Assembly (NCBI GenBank): GCA_033764265.1
Contig: JANRJB010000141.1
Coordinates: forward strand, 1-34,479
Direction: 5' to 3'
Source of the DNA: VGEM01 sp033764265
GTDB taxonomy: Bacteria; Pseudomonadota; Alphaproteobacteria; Rhodospirillales; Rhodospirillaceae
Length of the DNA: 34,479 nucleotides
The notes under the pieces were generated by a model. It was not told the DNA's origin and did no database searches. It saw only the letters and a program-made list of their open reading frames with translations. A program made the position numbers and the translations under genes. Of the stretch, positions 15,988-24,169 are shown in pieces (the stretch's first letter is position 1; each line of letters opens with the position of its first letter).

Positions 15988-17172
15988 TCATGCCGCGGGC
16001 AGGTAGCGGCGGTGGAAGCGATTGCCGAGCGCGGTCAGGATTTCGTAGCCGATGGTGCCGGCCCGGGCGGCGAGGTCGTCGACCGTGACGTGCCGGCCGA
16101 GCACTTCGATGAAGCCGCCGGGTTGGGCGGCGGACTCCGCCACATTGGTGACGTCGAAGGTGATCAGGTCCATCGACACCCGGCCGACCACCGGCACGGT
16201 CTGGCCATCGAGCCGGCCCGCGCCGCCGCGGCCGTCCATGCCGCTTAAGGCGCGCAGGTATCCGTCGGCGTAACCCATTGAAACCGTTGCCAATTTCATG
16301 CCTTCCCGGACCGCGGCGGCGGCACCGTAGCCCGCGTGTCCGGGGCTGTCAACGCGCGCCACCTGGATGATGCGGGCCTGCAGATAGGCCACCGGCAGCA
16401 TGGGATTGAGGCCCGACCCCGGCGCCGGATGGCCGCCATAAAGGGCGATGCCGGGGCGGACGTAGTCGTGGTGCCAGTCCGGTCCCAACCGCACGCCGGC
16501 GGAATTTGCCAGGCTGGCCTTGGCGTCCGGGAAGCGGGTGCGGAAGCGCGCCAGCGCGGCGGTGAAGCGGATCAGCTGAGCGCGGTTCATCGGGTGGGCG
16601 GGCGTATCGGCGCAGGCCAGGTGGCTCATCAAGAGCTGCGGGTGCAGGCCCACGAACCCCTGCGGATCGCCGATCAGGGCGTCGAACTCGGCCGCCGTCA
16701 GGCCCAGCCGGTTCATGCCGGTGTCGATCTGCACGATGCTTTCCATCAGCACCTCGTGCTTCATCGCGAACGCGCACCAGGCGCGCACGTGCTCGGGCGT
16801 GCTGAGCACCGGCATGATGCGGTGGGCGGCGAAATCGGCCTCGGTGCCGCGGTTGGGGCCGTTCAGGCAGGCGATGCGCGGGCCCGCGCCGACGATGCGG
16901 CGCAAGGCCACCGCGCCGTCGAGGTGGGCGACATAGAACGTGGCGCAGCCGGCGGCCGCCAGCGCGCGCGCCACCGGCTCCAGTCCCAGGCCGTAGGCGT
17001 CGGCCTTGACTACCGCGCCCACGTCGCAGCCGGGCTTGGCCCGGCGCTTCACAATGCGCCAGTTCTCCACCAGGGCTTTCAGGTCCACGGTCAGGATCGC
17101 GCCGGCGCGGTCCTCGGGCGCGGAGCGCAGCGGCGCGGCGGCGGCGCGCGGAACGGCGGAAAACGACACCAT
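15988..17172 (-). CDS. alr: Alanine racemase
   Basis: 394 residues from ATG 17172. A PLP enzyme that interconverts L- and D-alanine for peptidoglycan. The PLP-binding Lys is K56 in VVKADAYGLG. The TIM barrel continues with QIDTGMNRLG and SLANSAGV, and the C-terminal domain supplies the second catalytic Tyr in GHAGYGAAAAV, with VSMGYADGYLR and VGRVSMD following. An Ala-rich N-terminal extension of about 25 residues precedes the barrel; a later start is possible. It is followed by mlaE after 13 bp. The position between dnaB and radA is the usual alphaproteobacterial one. Confidence 0.95.
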   Translation of the reverse strand: MVSFSAVPRAAAAPLRSAPEDRAGAILTVDLKALVENWRIVKRRAKPGCDVGAVVKADAYGLGLEPVARALAAAGCATFYVAHLDGAVALRRIVGAGPRIACLNGPNRGTEADFAAHRIMPVLSTPEHVRAWCAFAMKHEVLMESIVQIDTGMNRLGLTAAEFDALIGDPQGFVGLHPQLLMSHLACADTPAHPMNRAQLIRFTAALARFRTRFPDAKASLANSAGVRLGPDWHHDYVRPGIALYGGHPAPGSGLNPMLPVAYLQARIIQVARVDSPGHAGYGAAAAVREGMKLATVSMGYADGYLRALSGMDGRGGAGRLDGQTVPVVGRVSMDLITFDVTNVAESAAQPGGFIEVLGRHVTVDDLAARAGTIGYEILTALGNRFHRRYLPAA

Positions 17173-17239
17173 GGCGGCACTCTATATCAGGGCGCGTAGC
17201 CTTATGAGAACCGATTGCGGCGGCGGCATGGCATGGGGA

Positions 17240-17890
17240 TCAGTGCGGCTTGACCGCCACGATCATGGCGAACCTGCCGCCGGCGCGCAGCACGACCTCT
17301 TTCACGGCAAGACCCGAAGTGCGGATCATGAACGCCAGGTCCTCGGGTGCGAAAAGGCAGTGTTCGCGGAAATGGTCGAGCGTGTCCGGCGACAAGGCCT
17401 TCTTGTCGAGATAGGTCTCGAGCGGACACTTGACGATGTCGAGCATGACGAAGAAGCCGCCCGGCTTGAGGATGCGCGCGGCGTTCGCGAGCAGGGCGGG
17501 CGGATATGGCAGTTCGTGAAAGCTCATGGAGCTGACCGCCACGTCGGCGCTCGCCGGCGAAATCGGCAGCGGCAGGCCGAGATCGGCCTGGATGATCGAT
17601 GCGCCGATGGTCGTCGCGGCCTCGCGGGCGATGGCAAGCAGGGCCGGGTGCAGTTCGACGCCGGTCAGCGCGGCCTGCGGGTAGCGGGCGCGCAGCAGCT
17701 CGAGCAGGCGACCGGTGCCGGCGCCGAAATCGACCACGTGGCCATCGGCCGGCAGCGTCACGTGCTGATCCCAGACCCCCCACCAGCCGGGGCCGAAGCG
17801 TGCGTCGGCGTTCTCGCGCACACGGGCGACGTATTCGCCGATCTCGCGCTGGTGGCGTTCCAGGTGGGGCAGGGACGGGGCGTGAGTCAT
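17240..17890 (-). CDS. Class I SAM-dependent methyltransferase
   Basis: 216 residues from ATG 17890. Motif I VDFGAGTGR (52-60) and the following acidic residue in LTGVELHP bind S-adenosylmethionine. Later signposts are DLGLPLPISPASADVAVSSMSFHELP and ARILKPGGFFVMLDI. The layout is that of a Methyltransf_11/25 domain; the substrate is unknown. It is the first gene of the minus-strand series leading into alr, with 67 bp between. Divergent from it is the FGE-like/multicopper oxidase pair, so the two may share a control region, although there is no direct evidence for a shared pathway. Confidence 0.85.
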   Translation of the reverse strand: MTHAPSLPHLERHQREIGEYVARVRENADARFGPGWWGVWDQHVTLPADGHVVDFGAGTGRLLELLRARYPQAALTGVELHPALLAIAREAATTIGASIIQADLGLPLPISPASADVAVSSMSFHELPYPPALLANAARILKPGGFFVMLDIVKCPLETYLDKKALSPDTLDHFREHCLFAPEDLAFMIRTSGLAVKEVVLRAGGRFAMIVAVKPH

Positions 17891-18019
17891 GAGTCACCGC
17901 GACGTCTGTTCGGGCCGGTCCTATATCGCATATCGCACCATCGCGTGGCAGGGGCGCGGAGTCATGTTGCTTCATTCCGACGAAATGCCGATCATGGCGC
18001 GGCGGAATTTGGGGGCGGC
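17891..18019. promoter_or_regulatory. Divergent control region with two short tandem repeats
   Basis: It separates the methyltransferase (minus) from the FGE-like/oxidase pair (plus). ATATCGC occurs twice head to tail (17923-17936), and TGAGTCA occurs twice in tandem at 17883-17896, overlapping the methyltransferase start. Either could bind a regulator. No convincing -35/-10 pair was found in either direction. Confidence 0.3.
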
Positions 18020-18916
18020 ATGACCTGGCCGATCGTACTGGCGGGGCTGTTGGCGGTGTCGGCGTCGTTCGCGCAGACCTCCGCGACGCTGCGCGACTGT
18101 GCCGAGTGCCCGGAAATGGCGACGGTCCCGGCGGGATCGTTCGTCATGGGCTCGCCCGACAGCGAGGCCGAGCGCGACGCCGACGAAAGCCCGGCGCGCG
18201 CGGTCACGTTCGCCCGGCCGTTCGCGTTGTCGCGGTTCGAGATCACGCGCGGCCAGTACGCCGCCTTCGTGCGCGCCACAGGCCATGTCACCGGAACGGG
18301 CTGCAGCGTGTGGTCCGACACCAAGTGGGAGGTCAGGGCCGACGCCTCGTGGCAGGCGCCCGGATTCGCCCAGGACGACACGCACCCGGTGGTGTGCGTC
18401 AGCTGGCACGACGCGACGGCTTATGCGGCGTGGCTGGCCGCGCGCACCGGCAAGCCCTACCGGCTGCCGAGCGAGGCGGAGTGGGAATACGCCGCCCGCG
18501 GCGGCACGCGCACGGCCTATTTCTCGGGCAACGATCCGCACGCGATCTGCGCCCACGACAATGGCCACGACCTGACGTCGAAGCGCGTCCATACCGGCAT
18601 GCCGTGGCCGCCGGTGAACTGCGACGACGGCTTCGCCGAAACCGCGCCGGCGGGCTCGTTCCCCGGCAACCCGTTCGGTGTGCACGACGTGCACGGCAAC
18701 GTCTGGGAATGGCTGGCCGACTGCTACGCCGACAGCTATGCCGGTGCGCCCACCGACGGCCGCGCCGTCGATGCGCCGGGCTGCATGCAGCGGGTTTATC
18801 GCGGCGGCGGCTGGAGCGTCGAGCGCCGCGGACGGCGCGCCGCCAATCGCGGCCGTTATGATCCCGCCCAGCGTTACGGCCAGCTCGGCATTCGTGTCGC
18901 GCTGGATTTGCGGTGA
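18020..18916 (+). CDS. SUMF1/FGE-domain protein without the FGE cysteines
   Basis: 298 residues from ATG 18020, with GGGGG just upstream. A signal peptide (MTWPIVLAGLLAVSASFAQ) makes it periplasmic. The mature start DCAECPEMATVPAGSFVMGS is the standard opening of the FGE-sulfatase (SUMF1) fold, with later motifs PVVCVSWHDATAYAAWLA, RLPSEAEWEYAARGG, VHDVHGNVWEW and RVYRGGGW. True formylglycine-generating enzymes carry two catalytic Cys after the final GGS(W/Y) motif. Here that stretch reads SVERRGRRAANRGRYDP and has none, so classical FGE activity is unlikely. Related folds occur in PvdO, NirV and EgtB. Its stop overlaps the start of a multicopper oxidase by 4 bp, pointing to a joint function. 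Confidence 0.88.
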   Translation: MTWPIVLAGLLAVSASFAQTSATLRDCAECPEMATVPAGSFVMGSPDSEAERDADESPARAVTFARPFALSRFEITRGQYAAFVRATGHVTGTGCSVWSDTKWEVRADASWQAPGFAQDDTHPVVCVSWHDATAYAAWLAARTGKPYRLPSEAEWEYAARGGTRTAYFSGNDPHAICAHDNGHDLTSKRVHTGMPWPPVNCDDGFAETAPAGSFPGNPFGVHDVHGNVWEWLADCYADSYAGAPTDGRAVDAPGCMQRVYRGGGWSVERRGRRAANRGRYDPAQRYGQLGIRVALDLR

Positions 18917-20835
18917 GCACCATGCGCGCGATGGCCGTCGTGTTCGCTGCGATGTTGACCAGCATGGCGGCGTCAGCGGCGCAGCCGGCCGCGCTGCGCC
19001 CCAGCGTCGATGCTCACGGCAACGCGGTGCACGAGCTGGGCCTGCGCTATGTCGAGGGCACGCTCTACGACCCGATGACCGGGCGCAACGACAGGGTCCG
19101 CCTACGCAGCTATGTCGGCGCCAGTGGGGAATCCGGCGCGACCGCGCCGTTCGTCGCCCCGCTGATCGAGGCCCGCCCCGGCCAAACGTTGCGCCTGAAG
19201 CTTGTCAACGACCTGCCCGCCGACGACCCGTCGTGCGCCGACCCGCAACAGCCGGTCAACGATCCGCACTGCTACAACACCACCAACCTGCACATGCACG
19301 GCTTCTGGGTCAGCCCGTCGGGCAACAGCGATAACGTGCTCTTGTCCATCGGCCCCGGCGCGTCGTTCGAGTACGAGTACGCGATTCCCGCCGATCATCC
19401 CTCGGGCACCTATTTCTATCATACCCATCACCACGGCTCGACCGCGCTGCAGGTATCGAGCGGCATGGCCGGCGCGGTGATCGTGCGCGGCGACCGGCTG
19501 CCGCGGCGCGGCGCCGACGGCATATTGATTCATGGCGACCTCGACACGCTGCTGAAGGCCCCCGACGGCGCGCCATTCGCGGAGCGCATCCTGGTGCTGC
19601 AGCAGATCCCCTACGCGTGCCGGGACCAAGCGGGCAAGGTCAAGGCCGACGCGGCGGAACACTGGATCTGCGGCGCGGGCGAGGTCGGCGCGGTCGAAGG
19701 CTACGACCTGTTCGGCCAGTCGACCTGGGACCGCTCGGGCCGCTTCACCGGCATCAACGGCGACATTGTGCCCACCTTCAATGGCGCGCGCGCCGGGGCG
19801 ATCGAACGCTGGCGCGTCGTGCACGGCGGCGTGCGCGATTCCGCGACGCTGGAATTCCGCAAGCTGGCCGGGCCCAAGCCCGAAAGCTACCGCGCCGCCA
19901 GCGCCGATGAACGCCGCGCCTATGTTGAGAAGAACTGCACCGGCCCGATCGTGCCGGTGCTGGGCGTGGCCCTCGACGGCTTGACGCGCCGCCGCGCGGT
20001 GGAACAAGCCCACAGCTCGCTGCAGCCGGGCTACCGGCAAGACCTGCTGGTGACATTCCCCGAGCCCGGCGTTTACTGCGTGATCGACGACGAGGCCGCG
20101 GCCATCGAGAAGACCGGAGCCAACATCAACGACCGCGAGCTGCTGGCCTACGTGGAAGTCGGCGACGGCCCGGGCGTCTCCGGTGGGGATGTGGTGAGGC
20201 ACATGCGGGCCGCGCTGGTCGCCGCCGCCCGCGCCCACATGCCGGCCGACGTACGCGACTCGATTGCCGACGCGCTCGCCCGCGATCTCAGCCTCACCGC
20301 TTTCACCGATCACGCCGACATCGCCGATGCCGAGCTGACCGGCGAGCATACGCTCGGTCTTTGGTACTTCAACACCAAGATCGGCGAGAACGAGGCCGAC
20401 TTTCAGCATGAGATCGGCGAGTTGGGCCGCTCGATCGACGGCAAGCTGGTTTTGAAAAACCCGCTGCCCTACGACCCCGCGCGCATCGACCGCGTGCTCA
20501 CCCTCGGCGGCGCCGACGAATGGACGCTGTCGTCGTTCTGGGGCGGGCACCCGTTCCACATTCACGTCAATCCGTTCCAAATCGTCTCGATCGTCGATCC
20601 CGAGGGCCGCGACGTGAGCGGGCCGGGGTCGGGGCAGTTCGCCAACCTGAAGGGCGAATGGAAGGACACCCTGTTCATCGAACAGGGCTACGTGGTCACG
20701 GTGCGCATGCGCTACGAACGCTACATCGGCGACTTCGTCCTGCACTGCCACATCCTCGACCACGAGGACAAAGGCATGATGCAGAACGTGCGTATCGCGC
20801 CGCCGAGAACAAACGCCCCGCACGGGCGGCACTGA
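18913..20835 (+). CDS. Multicopper oxidase, periplasmic
   Basis: 640 residues from GTG 18913, overlapping the previous stop (GTGA); an ATG three codons in is an alternative. A signal peptide ends near SAAQ (residue 24). All four copper motifs are present: HMH (127-129), HTH (170-172) in GTYFYHTHHHGS, HPFHIH (546-551) and HCHILDHEDKGMM (611-623), with C612, H617 and M622 as type 1 copper ligands. It should therefore oxidise a substrate and reduce O2 to water. It is longer than CueO-type oxidases, and residues about 420-500 form an extra region containing His and acidic residues. No methionine-rich CueO segment is visible. The substrate is unknown. Translational coupling to an FGE-like protein is the main contextual clue. 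Confidence 0.92.
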   Translation: MSTMRAMAVVFAAMLTSMAASAAQPAALRPSVDAHGNAVHELGLRYVEGTLYDPMTGRNDRVRLRSYVGASGESGATAPFVAPLIEARPGQTLRLKLVNDLPADDPSCADPQQPVNDPHCYNTTNLHMHGFWVSPSGNSDNVLLSIGPGASFEYEYAIPADHPSGTYFYHTHHHGSTALQVSSGMAGAVIVRGDRLPRRGADGILIHGDLDTLLKAPDGAPFAERILVLQQIPYACRDQAGKVKADAAEHWICGAGEVGAVEGYDLFGQSTWDRSGRFTGINGDIVPTFNGARAGAIERWRVVHGGVRDSATLEFRKLAGPKPESYRAASADERRAYVEKNCTGPIVPVLGVALDGLTRRRAVEQAHSSLQPGYRQDLLVTFPEPGVYCVIDDEAAAIEKTGANINDRELLAYVEVGDGPGVSGGDVVRHMRAALVAAARAHMPADVRDSIADALARDLSLTAFTDHADIADAELTGEHTLGLWYFNTKIGENEADFQHEIGELGRSIDGKLVLKNPLPYDPARIDRVLTLGGADEWTLSSFWGGHPFHIHVNPFQIVSIVDPEGRDVSGPGSGQFANLKGEWKDTLFIEQGYVVTVRMRYERYIGDFVLHCHILDHEDKGMMQNVRIAPPRTNAPHGRH

Positions 20836-20836
20836 A

Positions 20837-21025
20837 GATTTGCGATCACAACTCAAATCGTCACCCCGGACAAGCCGCGCACCGGCGCGGCGCGATCCGG
20901 GGTCCAGGGATCAGTGAGCACGATTGGCGCGGGACGCCCCTGGGTCCTGGGCCCGAGGCCCAGGACGACGCCCCGGAACGCAACCGTCACCCTGGGGTTC
21001 ATCCCCAAGGTCCATGCTTCAACAG
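20837..21025. repeat. Mosaic intergenic repeat between the convergent oxidase and dnaB genes
   Basis: It fills the 212-bp convergent gap. The successive inverted repeats are GATTTG/CAAATC (20837-20859), CCCCGGA/TCCGGGG (20864-20902), a perfect 10-bp stem around CGA (20944-20966) and TGGGG-TTCAT-CCCCA (20993-21007), followed by CCATGCTTCAAC. The wording is that of dispersed alphaproteobacterial mosaic elements. The stems may also help end transcription from both sides, though no U-run is seen. Confidence 0.65.
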
Positions 21026-21047
21026 ATAACGCGAGCGCGTGAATCCT

Positions 21048-22571
21048 CTATTCCATCCCTTCCGGCAGCATGCCGGCGTCGATGTGGTCGGAGAAGTGGG
21101 TGAAGTTGGGCTCGAAGTGCAGCTTGACGCCGCCGATCGGCCCGTGCCGCTGCTTGGCGACAATGGCTTCCGCGATGTTGTGGGCGCGCTCGCAGGCTTG
21201 CTGCCACTTGACGTGGCGCTCGTGGAAGCGTTCGTCGGATTCCTCGGGCTTCTGCGTCGGCTCGGCGCGCTCCAGGTAGTACTGCTCGCGGTAGACGAAC
21301 ATCACCACGTCGGAATCCTGCTCGATGGTGCCTGATTCGCGCAGGTCGGACAGTTGCGGGCGCTTGTCCTCGCGCTGTTCCACCGCGCGGCTCAGCTGCG
21401 ACAGCGCCAGCACCGGTACGCCCAGTTCCTTGGCCAGGGCCTTCAGCCCGCGGGTCATGGCCGAGATTTCCTGCACGCGGTTCTCGGCGCGTTCGGAGCG
21501 GCTGGGCGCGATCAGCTGCAAGTAGTCGATCACCACCAAACCTAATCCGTTCCCGTCCTTGCGGCCCTGGCGGGCGAGCCGGCGGCAGCGGGTGCGGATG
21601 GTGGACACCGTCACCGCCGGCGTGTCGTCGATGAACAGCGGCAGGTCGGTCAGTTCCTGGCTGGCCGCCACCAGGCGCGCGAAGTCGTCGTTGGACAGCT
21701 TGCCGGTGCGGATCTCGTGGCTGGAGATGCGGGCGCGCTCGCTCATGATGCGGGTGGCCAACTGTTCGGCCGACATTTCCAGCGAGAAGAACGCGACGGC
21801 CTTGCCGCGGTCGTCCTCGCGGTCAGTGGTGCGGTAATAGCGCGCGGCGTTGAAGGCGATGGTGGTGGCCAGCGCGGTTTTGCCCATGCTGGGCCGCCCG
21901 GCCAGGATGATCAGGTCCGAAGCGTGCAGCCCGCCCAGTTTGCGGTCGAGATCGACCAGCCCGGTGGTGACGCCGGCCAGCGCGCCTTCGCGGCGGTGGG
22001 CGGCCTCGGCCAGGTCGATGGCCTGCACCAAGGCGCGCTCGAACGGCTGGAAGCCGCCTTCGATCGCGCCGGTCGAGGCCAGGTCGAACAGCCGCTGCTC
22101 GGCCGCCTCGATCTGCGCGGTGGCCGGGTCGTCCATGCCGGCGTCGAAGGCCTCGTTGACCATGGTCTCGCCCAGCTGGATCAGCTCGCGGCGCAGGTGC
22201 AGGTCGTAGATCAGCCGGCCGTAGTCGGCGGCGTTGATGACGGTGACGGCGGAACCGGTCAGCGCCGTCAGGTACTTCATGCCGCCGGCCTGGATCACCA
22301 GATCGTCGCGCTCCAGGTAGGTTTTCAGCGTGACCGGATTGGCCTGGTGGCCCTGCTCGATCAGTTTGACGATCGACTGGAAGATGCGCCCGTGCACCGC
22401 GTCGGCAAAGTGCTCGGGCTGCAGGAAGTCCGAGACGCGCTCGTAGGCGCGGTTGTTCATCATCAGGGCGCCCAACAGCGCCTTCTCGGCGTCGGTGTTG
22501 TGCGGCGGCGCGCGGAACGCCGACGACGCGGGGCCGTCGCCGTCGGGCACGGGCTTGAGGGCGGTGGTCAT
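21048..22571 (-). CDS. dnaB: Replicative DNA helicase DnaB
   Basis: 507 residues from ATG 22571; an in-frame GTG two codons upstream is also possible. The N-terminal DnaB domain begins PPHNTDAEKALLGALM. The RecA-like C-terminal domain has Walker A GRPSMGKT (about 225-232), the Walker B region LGLVVIDYLQLI and SQLSRAVEQREDKRPQLSDLRESG, which includes the arginine finger. This hexameric helicase unwinds DNA at the replication fork. No intein or large insert is present. A four-codon frame (ATG 22582, Met-Gln-Cys-Ser-stop) with AGGAAGG upstream overlaps the dnaB ATG as ATGA. The gene stands alone here, with rplI more than 5 kb away and alr on the other side of the oxidase pair. Confidence 0.96.
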   Translation of the reverse strand: MTTALKPVPDGDGPASSAFRAPPHNTDAEKALLGALMMNNRAYERVSDFLQPEHFADAVHGRIFQSIVKLIEQGHQANPVTLKTYLERDDLVIQAGGMKYLTALTGSAVTVINAADYGRLIYDLHLRRELIQLGETMVNEAFDAGMDDPATAQIEAAEQRLFDLASTGAIEGGFQPFERALVQAIDLAEAAHRREGALAGVTTGLVDLDRKLGGLHASDLIILAGRPSMGKTALATTIAFNAARYYRTTDREDDRGKAVAFFSLEMSAEQLATRIMSERARISSHEIRTGKLSNDDFARLVAASQELTDLPLFIDDTPAVTVSTIRTRCRRLARQGRKDGNGLGLVVIDYLQLIAPSRSERAENRVQEISAMTRGLKALAKELGVPVLALSQLSRAVEQREDKRPQLSDLRESGTIEQDSDVVMFVYREQYYLERAEPTQKPEESDERFHERHVKWQQACERAHNIAEAIVAKQRHGPIGGVKLHFEPNFTHFSDHIDAGMLPEGME

Positions 22572-22783
22572 GAGCACTGCATGATGTGAGTCGCCTTCCT
22601 AACGGCCCCCGGCACCCGGAGCAATTGTGGATTGCGAGGATAACGGGGACGATCCACGTCTCTTCGGCGCGTCGTGGGGACGTCTGATCGTCCGGCCGGC
22701 AATGTTCAAACTGGCGGCCGCGCCATGATTAGTCTATTTTAGATCAAATGTCCGATTCGTCCAACGTGGGGCAGGAGATCCGG
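22572..22783. promoter_or_regulatory. Divergent region between dnaB and the TA operon
   Basis: About 210 bp. The last part (22725-22747) is a short AT-rich stretch containing TGATTAG, TCTATTTT and AGATCA, a likely site for the antitoxin promoter and operator, since Phd/YefM proteins repress their own operons at such sequences. No exact -35/-10 pair was found. On the dnaB side, only the ribosome-binding-like AGGAAGG (22594-22600) stands out. Confidence 0.35.
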
Positions 22784-23059
22784 ATGAAGCGCGTGTCCGC
22801 CAACGCCGCCAAGCAGAACTTCGGTGAACTGCTCGATAGCGCCCAACGCCACCCCGTGGTGGTCGAACGCCATGGGCGGCCGCTGGCGGTCGTGCTGTCG
22901 TATCACGATTACGCCGACGGCGAGCGATTCAAGTTCCTCGAACTGAAAAAAATGATCGATCTCGGCCGCGCGCAACTCGATCGCGGCGAGCGGGCGCCGT
23001 TGACAACCGAGACGATCATGCGCGCCGCCCGGCGCATTGCGAAGAAGTCCAAAAGCTGA
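22784..23059 (+). CDS. Phd/YefM-family antitoxin
   Basis: 91 residues from ATG 22784, chosen because CAGGAG sits 7 nt before it. An ATG 12 codons upstream lacks a binding site. The sequence opens MKRVSANAAKQNFGELLDSA and continues PVVVERHGRPLAVVLSYHDYA, the classical Phd/YefM fold that binds operator DNA as a dimer. The C-terminal half (residues 45-91) is charged and helical and would wrap around the toxin. The ParE-type toxin gene follows after 21 bp. As in other type II systems, the antitoxin should neutralise the toxin and repress the operon. Confidence 0.9.
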   Translation: MKRVSANAAKQNFGELLDSAQRHPVVVERHGRPLAVVLSYHDYADGERFKFLELKKMIDLGRAQLDRGERAPLTTETIMRAARRIAKKSKS

Positions 23060-23080
23060 CCCCGGCCCGAGGGATCGGTC

Positions 23081-23401
23081 GTGGCGCGGGTCTATGTTTC
23101 GTCGGCAGCTCGCGACGATCTCGCTGAAATCGCCGCGTACCTGATCGAACATGCCGGCGAAACCGTTGCCGAACAGTTGATTGGGCGGCTGGTCGAGGCC
23201 ACCTCAAGTCTGGAATCGAATCCGCGCCTGGGTCGGGCGCGAGACGAGTTTGGCCCTGACCTGCGCAGCCTGGTCATCGGCGACTACGTCGTGTTCTATC
23301 GCCTCATCGCCAAGAAAAGCCACGGCACCGAGGTGGAGATTGCGCGCGTGATTCACGGTGCGCGCGATATCTCAACCTTGATGCGTTCCTCCGACGCATG
23401 A
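23081..23401 (+). CDS. RelE/ParE-family toxin
   Basis: 106 residues from GTG 23081, with GAGGG at 23069-23073. It opens MARVYVSSAARDDLAEIAAYL and has NPRLGRARDEFGPDLRSLVIGDYVVFYRLI, which follows the ParE pattern (conserved Arg before the strand, then YxVFYR). ParE proteins poison DNA gyrase, whereas RelE members cleave mRNA; the sequence looks more like ParE. The C-terminus (VIHGARDISTLM) is complete, so the toxin appears intact. The stop overlaps the next gene, a bicupin, by 4 bp. Confidence 0.9.
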   Translation: MARVYVSSAARDDLAEIAAYLIEHAGETVAEQLIGRLVEATSSLESNPRLGRARDEFGPDLRSLVIGDYVVFYRLIAKKSHGTEVEIARVIHGARDISTLMRSSDA

Positions 23402-24141
23402 ACTCGCCCCCCGCCCTGCGCCACGACGTCTCGGTGTGCTTCGACAGCGCCGGCGTGCCGCGCGCGCCGTTCACGCCACCGGGCTGGCGCGCGGGCGCAC
23501 TGGCGCGGCCGCTGCGGCGCTTCGAGGACGGCGGCGGCGTGCGCAGCGCCATCATCACCCTGCCGGCGGGCTGGTCGAGCGGCGGCGCGGCTGCGTGTTC
23601 GACCACTCAGCAGCTTTATGTGCTTCAGGGCGAGGTCGCGCTCGGTGGCGAGGTCCTGAACGAACGGGCGTTCGCCGTGCGCGCGGGCGGAACGGCCTTC
23701 GCGGCCCTGGCCTCGCCGTCGGGCGCCGAGGTGCTGATGATCTTCGACGCACCGCCCGCCTTTACCGCCGCCGACAGCGGCGCGGTCGCCACCGTCCTGC
23801 ACCGCGACGTGCTCGAGGTGCCGGCGCCGGTGCCGGTGGTCAATGGCGTCGCGGTCACGGGCTTGCGGCGCCGCACGCTGTGGGTGGACCCGGCCAGCGG
23901 GGCGGATACCAGGCACCTCACGGTGGGTGCGTTCGAGGGCAAGGGGCCCAACTGGCACCCGGTGCACGAGGAGATTTTCTGCCTCGACGGCAAGATCGGC
24001 CCCGACGACCGGCGCATCCTCACCGCCGGCTGGTTCCTGCATAACCCGGCGTTCGGCGTGCACGGCTACCACGAGCACAGCGCGGCCGGCGCGGTGTTGC
24101 TGGAATGGCATGACGGCCCGTGGCAATTGAACTATGTCTGA
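23398..24141 (+). CDS. Bicupin protein (DUF4437/ChrR-cupin-like)
   Basis: 247 residues from ATG 23398, overlapping the toxin stop (ATGA). There are two similar beta-barrel halves. The first (about 30-115) has LPAGWSSGG and QQLYVLQGEVALGGEVL. The second (about 135-247) has GPNWHPVHEEIFCLDGKIG and HGYHEHSAAGAVLLEW. The second half keeps the His/Glu metal-binding set of cupins (H, H-E-E, H-x-H). The first half has lost most His residues. The product looks cytosolic. The substrate is unknown, and fold-level similarity only allows a broad call. The coupling to a TA pair upstream and an MFS exporter 28 bp downstream is noteworthy. Confidence 0.7.
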   Translation: MNSPPALRHDVSVCFDSAGVPRAPFTPPGWRAGALARPLRRFEDGGGVRSAIITLPAGWSSGGAAACSTTQQLYVLQGEVALGGEVLNERAFAVRAGGTAFAALASPSGAEVLMIFDAPPAFTAADSGAVATVLHRDVLEVPAPVPVVNGVAVTGLRRRTLWVDPASGADTRHLTVGAFEGKGPNWHPVHEEIFCLDGKIGPDDRRILTAGWFLHNPAFGVHGYHEHSAAGAVLLEWHDGPWQLNYV

Positions 24142-24169
24142 CTGATCCGCTCCGTCCCGCCCCGTTTCC

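Noticed and set aside
19102..20856. Long minus-strand open frame opposite the multicopper oxidase
   Set aside because: The plus-strand frame has four intact copper motifs and a signal peptide. The antisense frame is low-complexity and unrecognisable.
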